A stretch of DNA of 18,493 nt from an uncultured Selenomonadaceae bacterium (GTDB taxonomy: Bacteria > Bacillota > Negativicutes > Selenomonadales > Selenomonadaceae). How positions within the stretch are numbered: position 1 is the first letter of the stretch; each line of letters begins with the position of its first letter. The position numbers and the translations under genes are program-made. The notes below the pieces were generated by a model that saw nothing but the letters and a program-made list of their open reading frames with translations, was not told the DNA's origin and did not search any database. Shown here piece by piece: positions 14,745-18,493 of the stretch. The stretch covers positions 1 to 18,493 of the forward strand of contig CALELM010000054.1 in assembly GCA_937902665.1 (NCBI GenBank), given 5' to 3'.

Positions 14745-14803
14745 AGCCAGACCTCCGGATAAATTATTCTCAATCTTACACCGCGGCATCAGCGCGGCGG
14801 ACT

Positions 14804-15193
14804 TCATCCGACCTTGACGCCGTCCTGGCACATGGCACACACCAGATCGAGCATGAGCGGATCCTTCCGCCGGCTCTTCGCACGGGCCTTTTCAAACTTG
14901 CATCCGGAGCATTTCACCTGGCACGCCATTGGCCCGGCAATGGCTTCGTCGGCGCAGAACTCACAGTCTTTTGTCCAGTCATCCGTCAGAGCGTTGGCCA
15001 TCACATCCTCTCCCAGATCGTTGCACGCCCAGTCATCGGGCATGGAGAACTCGGCACGGAGTTCTGCCTCTTCGGCCCTGCGTTCGGCCTTGCGCTCATT
15101 GTCGGCTGCTCTGCGGTGTTGCGGACAGCAAAAGATCCGGCGCGGATTCGCCGTCTCAAATTCGGTGCCGCAGTACTCGCAGTATTTGAGCAT
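14804..15193 (-). CDS. Cys-rich zinc-finger protein of unknown function
   Basis: 129 residues. The N-terminus has a zinc-finger-like cluster, CEYCGTEF (Cys5, Cys8) and 'RIFCCPQHRR' (Cys22, Cys23, His26), of the type used in small nucleic-acid-binding fingers. A charged Arg/Glu/Ala helix follows. The C-terminal half carries more Cys pairs ('DCEFC', 'CQVKCSGCKF', 'LVCAMCQDG'), enough for one or two further zinc sites. It starts seven bases after the VRR-NUC gene stop. No specific family is recognised; the zinc ligands suggest nucleic-acid or protein binding. It is followed by a 59-base gap, the longest non-coding gap between 6700 and 17953. Confidence 0.7.
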   Translation of the reverse strand: MLKYCEYCGTEFETANPRRIFCCPQHRRAADNERKAERRAEEAELRAEFSMPDDWACNDLGEDVMANALTDDWTKDCEFCADEAIAGPMACQVKCSGCKFEKARAKSRRKDPLMLDLVCAMCQDGVKVG

Positions 15194-15199
15194 TCCATT

Positions 15200-15595
15200 C
15201 TAGCCCCGCAGGTATTCTTGGATCACGTCCATTGCTTCCGCAGCCCCTTTGCATACGGCCACGCGATTGCCGCCCCCCTCAAATTCGCTCAGAGCTGCCC
15301 GCTGTTCGTCGGAAAGGCGCCAATGCTTGGTACGCTTCATCTCGATGTATAAAGCGCCGTAGGAGCCGCGTGGGATGGCTAAACAGAGGTCTGGCACACC
15401 GGCCCTCATTCCTTCGGAGCGGAGACGTGCCGCAAGCGTAAAGGATCTGTGTGCCTCGTTCGGGATATGATAGAGCAGCCGCTCCGGGATCCCGTGCTGC
15501 TTACAGAACACAGCCCACCAGCGGCACAATGCCGCCTGCTCCTGATGCTCCGTCGGGATCACGCCGGGAGCGAAGGTGTGCTTGACCGGAGGCAT
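15200..15595 (-). CDS. VRR-NUC domain nuclease
   Basis: 131 residues spanning one VRR-NUC (PD-(D/E)xK superfamily) domain. Visible motifs are 'LLYHIPNEAHRS' (conserved Asn/Glu), 'GMRAGVPDLCLAIP' (catalytic Asp), 'YIEMKRTK' (the ExK pair), 'LSDEQRAALSEFEGGG' and 'VAVCKGAAEAMDVIQEYL'. Stand-alone phage proteins of this family are endonucleases thought to act on branched DNA, fitting a place between replication and lysis genes. The start at 15595 has AGGTGGTGA upstream, shared with the end of the small membrane-peptide gene. Confidence 0.9.
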   Translation of the reverse strand: MPPVKHTFAPGVIPTEHQEQAALCRWWAVFCKQHGIPERLLYHIPNEAHRSFTLAARLRSEGMRAGVPDLCLAIPRGSYGALYIEMKRTKHWRLSDEQRAALSEFEGGGNRVAVCKGAAEAMDVIQEYLRG

Positions 15596-15598
15596 GGA

Positions 15599-15682
15599 TC
15601 ACCACCTGGCGAACATGATAAAGCAGGCCACGAAACCAGCACAGAAGCCGACCACACCAGAAACGATCAAAAGTCCCGTCAT
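15599..15682 (-). CDS. 27-residue single-span membrane peptide
   Basis: The ATG at 15682-15680 overlaps the stop of the preceding gene as ATGA, and the TGA at 15601-15599 is three bases before the next ATG, so it fits the operon exactly. The product (MTGLLIVSGVVGFCAGFVACF, ending MFARW) is almost entirely hydrophobic, one membrane helix with a basic end. No known family is recognised. It could be a small membrane regulator or lysis helper; function is unknown. Confidence 0.65.
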   Translation of the reverse strand: MTGLLIVSGVVGFCAGFVACFIMFARW

Positions 15683-16050
15683 TGTGCATACTCCAGAATT
15701 GTTGCCAGCCATTCATGCGGCCGCTTTTCGCCGTCGTAGGGAAGTATTGTGATCTCGACAGGGATCGGCTGCCGACGCTTGTCCGTGAAGCCGACATGCC
15801 TGCACAGATCCAGCAGGGCATCCCGGTATTGCTCCACAGCCACATCAAGCTGCCGACTTGGTATCAGCACGAAATGCACATTCTTCGGCCTGGCACCTTC
15901 GGCCCTGATCGCCTGCCACGCTCCGCTGCCGGCGTCGTATGTCTTTTCGAACCTGGCATAGAGGTAGTCCCAGCCCGCATAGGCTCGCTTGCCTTTCTTC
16001 GTCCGGTTCACCGGCCAACAGTTCTCAATGGAGAAGATCAGCGAGGGCAT
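15679..16050 (-). CDS. Hypothetical phage protein of the replication/recombination region
   Basis: 123 residues, soluble alpha/beta sequence without signal or membrane segment. It begins PSLIFSIENCWPVNRTKKGK and ends 'PVEITILPYDGEKRPHEWL'. AGGAG eight bases before the ATG at 16050 supports the start, which overlaps the MazG-like gene by 13 bases. The N-terminal 'N/R...Y' pattern, size and neighbours recall RusA-type Holliday-junction resolvases, but the paired catalytic aspartates of RusA are not evident, so I do not assign it. Confidence 0.75.
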   Translation of the reverse strand: MPSLIFSIENCWPVNRTKKGKRAYAGWDYLYARFEKTYDAGSGAWQAIRAEGARPKNVHFVLIPSRQLDVAVEQYRDALLDLCRHVGFTDKRRQPIPVEITILPYDGEKRPHEWLATILEYAQ

Positions 16051-16295
16051 GCCTCGTACTCCTTTGCAAGGAACCGCACGCAGGTGGCGATCACGTCCAG
16101 GGCTTCGTCCTCCTGGCGCTCCGTGGATTCATTTAGCACGGCGTGCTCAAACTCACGCATCTCGTCGGCGATCACGCCCAGGGCATAGTACTTGCCATTC
16201 CCAGTCCATTCCCCGGCATGCTTGGTGCGTGCCCATTTGACACGCTCGCATATCCTGTCGAGGATCTGATCCATATCGCTCCTGAGTCCCTTCAT
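16038..16295 (-). CDS. MazG-like nucleotide pyrophosphohydrolase-type protein
   Basis: About 85 residues from the ATG at 16295 (GGAG six bases upstream; the ATG at 16301 has it directly adjacent and is less likely). The helical pattern with 'IADEMREFEHAV' and 'EDEALDVIATCVRFL' supplies the acidic metal-binding set of the all-alpha NTP pyrophosphohydrolase fold (Glu45, Glu48, Glu64, Asp67). Phage MazG-like proteins hydrolyse (d)NTPs or alarmones and are placed in early nucleotide-metabolism modules. It sits between a zinc-ribbon gene and a hypothetical gene with overlaps on both sides. Confidence 0.65.
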   Translation of the reverse strand: MKGLRSDMDQILDRICERVKWARTKHAGEWTGNGKYYALGVIADEMREFEHAVLNESTERQEDEALDVIATCVRFLAKEYEACPR

Positions 16296-16297
16296 GC

Positions 16298-16606
16298 TCA
16301 TCTCCAGCTATCTTCAATCTCTTTTGCCCGTTCCAAGGCTTCCTGCTTCTGTTCCGCGTCCATCCGCTTCCAGGCCATGCGGCAGGCGCCTTCCTGGCAT
16401 GTCACCGGCTTCTGGCTCTCCGCCCAGCTCCGGCCAAGCCTAAAGCTCCGATTGCATACCGCGCAGCAAATGCGCTGATACGCCCGCGGCACCTTTGTCT
16501 TCTCCGGATAAAGCGGACAGGTGTGGTGGCACCATTCATTGCGTCCGTGCTCCAACGGCGTGTTGCTGCGTATGTGCTGCCGCTTGCATTCGTAAGTCAG
16601 AACCAT
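16298..16606 (-). CDS. Small Cys-rich zinc-binding protein
   Basis: 102 residues. The frame stays open far upstream inside the preceding gene, but the ATG at 16606 has GGAGG seven bases before it and overlaps that gene by only 10 bases, so this start is chosen. Cys pattern: Cys7, 'WCHHTCPLYP', 'RICCAVCNRSFRLG' and 'PVTCQEGACRMAW', giving at least one treble-clef-like zinc site. The C-terminus is a charged helix (DAEQKQEALERAKEIED). No enzymatic motif is visible. It may bind nucleic acid. Confidence 0.7.
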   Translation of the reverse strand: MVLTYECKRQHIRSNTPLEHGRNEWCHHTCPLYPEKTKVPRAYQRICCAVCNRSFRLGRSWAESQKPVTCQEGACRMAWKRMDAEQKQEALERAKEIEDSWR

Positions 16607-17190
16607 TCGCATTCCTCCGTCGGCTTCGCGGCCGGTGTGGGCGCTTCGCCCGATAATAGCTTCTGGATATTCTGCGGCGTATGATTGACCAGGGAGGTCT
16701 GGATCGGCGGAAGGCCAAGCACCTGCTCCCGGCGGAACGCGATCACGCCCCCTGGATAGTTGTGAGGCATCACAAGCCAGCCCTCGCGGCGGAGCTGCTG
16801 CACAGGCTTCAGCTTGTCCTTGTCCGGGCCCTCGGTGCAGCGCGGGCACCGGAATGGGATATGGAGCCATGATGGCTTTCCGTTCCGCTCGACACGGCGG
16901 AAGCATTCCCACGCCCCGTGGCCTTCGCACATCGGGCAGTACTTCTTTTCCTGCGTGATGCCGTTCTCGTTCTGCCAGTTGAACCAATGAGCCACGATAG
17001 CCTTGCCCAGATTCTTCGGCAGATCGTCGCCGTCCTGGAGGCGCTCTACGATGTATTCCGCTGCCTCTTCCTGGATGTCGGCCACGCGGTCGAAGATGGT
17101 CTGGAAAACGGCGCTGCCCCTAGCTGGTGCGCTCTTGCCGAACGTGGCATAGAGCGTGCACACCATCGCATAAGCCTGATCCTCACGCAT
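16597..17190 (-). CDS. Replication-region protein with zinc ribbon
   Basis: 197 residues from the ATG at 17190 (GGAGG seven bases upstream; overlaps the initiator gene by 8 bases). The N-terminal 75 residues are helical ('AVFQTIFDRVADIQEEAAEYI', 'LGKAIVAHWFNWQNE'). A zinc-ribbon follows, 'YCPMCEGHG' (Cys85, Cys88) with 'FRCPRCTEG' (Cys115, Cys118). The C-terminal part is basic and unstructured in appearance. Its position right after the lambda O-like initiator is where phages encode a helicase loader or primosome partner (lambda P position), but no P or DnaC-type motif is seen, so this is only positional inference. Confidence 0.75.
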   Translation of the reverse strand: MREDQAYAMVCTLYATFGKSAPARGSAVFQTIFDRVADIQEEAAEYIVERLQDGDDLPKNLGKAIVAHWFNWQNENGITQEKKYCPMCEGHGAWECFRRVERNGKPSWLHIPFRCPRCTEGPDKDKLKPVQQLRREGWLVMPHNYPGGVIAFRREQVLGLPPIQTSLVNHTPQNIQKLLSGEAPTPAAKPTEECEWF

Positions 17191-17953
17191 GGCGGAACCT
17201 CCGTGTGCTGATAATCTGAACGGCGGGCTCGTCGGCTTCGTCTTCCCAGCGCCGGCCGGAGATCCACCCTTGAGCGTATTGCGGGCTGCGTCCGCTGGCT
17301 TCGATGTCAGGTCGGCGGGCTGCTTCCTGCATTGCCGCCGCACAGATCTGATCCACCAGGGAATCCGTCAGCACTGGGATTGCCGCCCATGCGTCTATCG
17401 CCTGTGCCCGATCCCGCTTGTACGAGTACGCTTCCCAGAAGCGGTTGAATGCTTCGGCACGACGTCCCCTGATCGTCTTGTGCTTACCCTTGAGAACGAG
17501 CTCCGCAGCGTCAGATGCGGGAGAAGATGAAGAATCTTTAGATTCTGAATCTTCTTTATTCTTAAATTCTTTAATTCTTTGATTGTGTCCGCCTGCTGTC
17601 CGCTTGCTGTTCGTTTGGTGTCCACTTGTGTTTTCGTTTTGCTGATAAATATCCCAATTCATTATGCAAAAACGTGTCCACTTGGTGTCCACTTTTTCAA
17701 TCGTGATAAAACCGTCTTCAACAAGATCAGCAAGGGCGCGAATCACATTAGTGCGCGGTTCGGCCAGCTCTTCAGCAAGACCTTTTACAGATCCCCCGAA
17801 CTGTCCTGGCTCTATTAGTTCGCCACGGAAATATCCTGTTTTCCAATTAGCCTTGAGAAGGATCGTAAGCATGAGCGCCCGATGCAATGCCGATCTACTG
17901 TAAGACCTGCAGTCCAACATCTTGCGATATACTTTGACATACCCGCGTTCCAT
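17183..17953 (-). CDS. Lambda O-like replication initiator with internal origin
   Basis: 256 residues from the ATG at 17953 (MERGYVKVYRKML, a usual beginning for this group); a TTG eight codons earlier is in frame. No good ribosome binding site precedes either. Residues 1-105 form a winged-helix region ('GSVKGLAEELAEPRTNVIRALADLVEDGFITIEK'). Residues 108-150 are a polar linker (NTSGHQTNSKRTAGGHNQ, then Lys/Glu/Ser-rich). Residues 165-245 carry the conserved C-terminal block 'FNRFWEAYSYKRDRAQAIDAW ... YAQGWISGRRWED' of phage replication proteins that recruit helicase. The linker DNA contains tandem 11-bp iterons and an A+T-rich tract, so the protein probably binds its own gene. Confidence 0.85.
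   Translation of the reverse strand: MERGYVKVYRKMLDCRSYSRSALHRALMLTILLKANWKTGYFRGELIEPGQFGGSVKGLAEELAEPRTNVIRALADLVEDGFITIEKVDTKWTRFCIMNWDIYQQNENTSGHQTNSKRTAGGHNQRIKEFKNKEDSESKDSSSSPASDAAELVLKGKHKTIRGRRAEAFNRFWEAYSYKRDRAQAIDAWAAIPVLTDSLVDQICAAAMQEAARRPDIEASGRSPQYAQGWISGRRWEDEADEPAVQIISTRRFRHA
17527..17584. other. A+T-rich tract, probable DNA-unwinding element of the phage origin
   Basis: 58 bases with only 12 G/C (79% A+T) inside an otherwise GC-rich gene. From 17532 it can be laid out as seven 8-base units around ATTCTT (for example AAATTCTT, TAATTCTT). It directly adjoins the iteron array, as the melting region does in lambda ori. Confidence 0.65.
17586..17696. repeat. Six 11-bp iterons, probable initiator binding sites (replication origin)
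   Basis: Four tandem 11-mers: TGTCCGCCTGC (17586), TGTCCGCTTGC (17597), TGTTCGTTTGG (17608) and TGTCCACTTGT (17619). Two more follow after an A+T-rich spacer: TGTCCACTTGG (17675) and TGTCCACTTTT (17686). The unit of 11 is not a multiple of three, so the repeats are read in different frames of the protein, which points to selection on the DNA. The two blocks are 56 bases apart, close to five units. Confidence 0.8.
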
Positions 17954-17962
17954 CGCTATAAA
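17934..17962 (+). promoter_or_regulatory. Near-consensus sigma70 promoter antisense to the initiator start
   Basis: TTGACA (17934-17939) and TATAAA (17957-17962) with an exact 17-base spacer: the -35 is perfect and the -10 matches 5 of 6. It is the best promoter in the window. It points away from the replication gene, against the operon. Predicted start is A17969. Confidence 0.8.
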
Positions 17963-17968
17963 TGTCCC

Positions 17969-18032
17969 ATCAGCCAAGCAGCGGCTGATCGTTATGCCCC
18001 GTGAGATCGCTACATCTTGCGGGGCGTTTTTT
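17969..18032 (+). ncRNA. Predicted OOP-like antisense RNA of about 64 nt
   Basis: From the predicted start, the first 21 bases form a perfect hairpin, ATCAGCC (17969-17975) with GGCTGAT (17983-17989). A terminator hairpin at 17996-18025 and six T follow. It contains no convincing gene. It is complementary to the mRNA leader of the replication initiator, and its end reaches the stop codon of the 18031-18231 gene. Lambda OOP RNA has this position and orientation, between cII and O, and acts as an antisense regulator. The RNA is inferred from sequence alone. Confidence 0.65.
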
Positions 18033-18036
18033 ATTT
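17996..18036 (+). terminator. Intrinsic terminator of the antisense RNA
   Basis: GCCCCG (17996-18001) pairs with CGGGGC (18020-18025). Inside, AGAT (18004-18007) pairs with ATCT (18014-18017) across a small symmetric internal loop. Six T (18027-18032) and ATTT follow on the plus strand only, so it ends plus-strand transcription; minus-strand operon mRNA would not stop here. Confidence 0.85.
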
Positions 18037-18231
18037 CCAGTAGCTATGCGGACACTTCCGGCATTTGCTTACAGGCACAAACTTGAAATATGCGTGCGTC
18101 GTTCCGTCTCGGTCGTGCTGGATATTGGGGCAGGGGAGTTCGTCCTCCGTGGTGAACTGCCACACCATCGTCTGCACTTCCTTCGGCCAGCCAGGATAAA
18201 GATCATGCAGACGCTTGCAGCTTATCCGCAC
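18031..18231 (-). CDS. 66-residue early phage protein of unknown function
   Basis: Starts at GTG 18231 with AAGGA nine bases upstream and overlaps the end of the regulator gene by 29 bases, so it appears co-translated. The product has 'RLHDLYPGWPKEVQTMVWQF' and two Cys-containing stretches, 'LPCPNIQHD' and 'SKCRKCPHSYWK', that could bind one zinc. No known family is recognised. It occupies the place of a cII-type regulator in the lambda order but has no helix-turn-helix. Its stop codon lies in the T-run of the antisense RNA terminator. Confidence 0.65.
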   Translation of the reverse strand: MRISCKRLHDLYPGWPKEVQTMVWQFTTEDELPCPNIQHDRDGTTHAYFKFVPVSKCRKCPHSYWK

Positions 18232-18415
18232 GGGCTGGATCCTTTTTCAGCAAATCCTCCAGAGCAATCCCAAGCACGTTGTGATAGAGCAGGGCGCACC
18301 GCGAAGAAATCGACCGGCGGCCCGATGCGTGCCTGGAGACCGTCCCAATAGGAAGACCTGTAGCCTTCGCTACCTCATAGATCTGGTATCCAAAAAACGT
18401 GTTTTCGCTTTTCAT
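18203..18415 (-). CDS. Cro/C1-type helix-turn-helix regulator
   Basis: About 70 residues from the ATG at 18415 (MKSENTFFGYQIYEVAKATG); a TTG start at 18451 is an in-frame alternative. Residues 10-40 fit a helix-turn-helix: 'YQIYEVAKATGLPIGTVSRHASGRRSI' with 'GLPIGTVSR' as turn and recognition helix. A further helical segment (SSRCALLYHNVLGIALEDLLKK) looks like the dimerising end of Cro/C1 proteins. It heads the minus-strand operon and is preceded by a candidate promoter and three TAGTTWCC repeats, so it probably regulates its own early promoter, as Cro or cII does. Confidence 0.75.
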   Translation of the reverse strand: MKSENTFFGYQIYEVAKATGLPIGTVSRHASGRRSISSRCALLYHNVLGIALEDLLKKDPARADKLQASA

Positions 18416-18422
18416 GTTTGAA

Positions 18423-18490
18423 TAGTTACCTGCTGGAAAGTAAAGAGTCAAGGACTAGTTTCCCGCTCACGACCTATTATTTTAGTTTCC
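18423..18490 (-). promoter_or_regulatory. Early promoter/operator region upstream of the regulator
   Basis: On the minus strand TAAAAT (18484-18479) matches the -10 consensus at 5 of 6; its -35 would lie outside the window. Three direct repeats, TAGTTACC (18423), TAGTTTCC (18456) and TAGTTTCC (18483) as read on the plus strand, surround it at spacings of 33 and 27 bases and may be repressor sites. Confidence 0.4.
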
Positions 18491-18493
18491 GTA

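Noticed and set aside
14745..14803. Promoter for the lysis genes in the 59-base gap
   Set aside because: A+T-rich patch and GGAGGT are present but no -35/-10 pair with acceptable spacing could be found.
18418..18451. Minus-strand promoter TTGACT with 17-base spacing to TAACTA, which would give a leaderless regulator mRNA
   Set aside because: The -10 matches only 2 of 6 positions; the TAAAAT element upstream is more convincing.
1..18493. CRISPR array or insertion sequence
   Set aside because: No regularly spaced long direct repeats with unique spacers, and no transposase or flanking inverted repeats, were seen.

Overview
The window is part of a tailed-phage genome or prophage, almost certainly a short-tailed (podovirus-like) phage of a Gram-negative host. 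The virion cluster has the order and the protein types of a Bordetella BPP-1-like podovirus: terminase, T7 gp7.3-like protein, portal, Bbp19-like protein, scaffold, HK97-fold capsid, Bbp16-like cement protein. Two-component spanins with a lipoprotein imply an outer membrane. The GC-rich composition and gene flavour fit a proteobacterial or desulfobacterial gut-type host (Desulfovibrio/Bilophila-like), but that host guess is weak. No integrase, tRNA, insertion sequence, CRISPR or host gene is seen.

Layout. Positions 2-892 (+) hold the C-terminal end of a very large virion/ejection protein that starts outside the window. Positions 893-1228 are non-coding, rich in hairpins, and separate two convergent transcription units. 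From 1229 to 18415 every gene is on the minus strand and nearly every junction overlaps or abuts, so the order of expression runs right to left. First come an early regulator (18203-18415) and a small gene (18031-18231). A lambda-O-like replication initiator follows (17183-17953), then a set of small Cys-rich and nucleotide/DNA-metabolism genes (14804-17190: two zinc-ribbon proteins, a MazG-like protein, a 27-residue membrane peptide, a VRR-NUC nuclease and a further zinc-finger protein). Next are lysis (13161-14744: GH108 endolysin, small protein, overlapping spanin pair, holin), packaging (11382-13158), head genes (6615-11401) ending at a strong intrinsic terminator, and tail-fibre genes (1229-6509).

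Most notable. (1) The replication-initiator gene carries six 11-bp iterons (TGTCCRCTTGS-like) next to a 58-bp, 79% A+T tract with 8-bp periodicity, which is the layout of a lambda-type replication origin inside gene O. (2) At the start of the same gene lies a near-consensus promoter on the opposite strand (TTGACA-17-TATAAA). It is followed by two hairpins and a T-tract about 65 nt downstream: a predicted antisense RNA in the same place as lambda OOP RNA. Together they suggest a lambda-like replication control module on a BPP-1/T7-like virion chassis. (3) The tail-fibre genes are composition mosaics; one has a BPP-1 Mtd-like N-terminal domain but no diversity-generating retroelement is present. 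Two tiny genes (33 and 27 residues) are supported by ribosome binding sites and start/stop overlaps.
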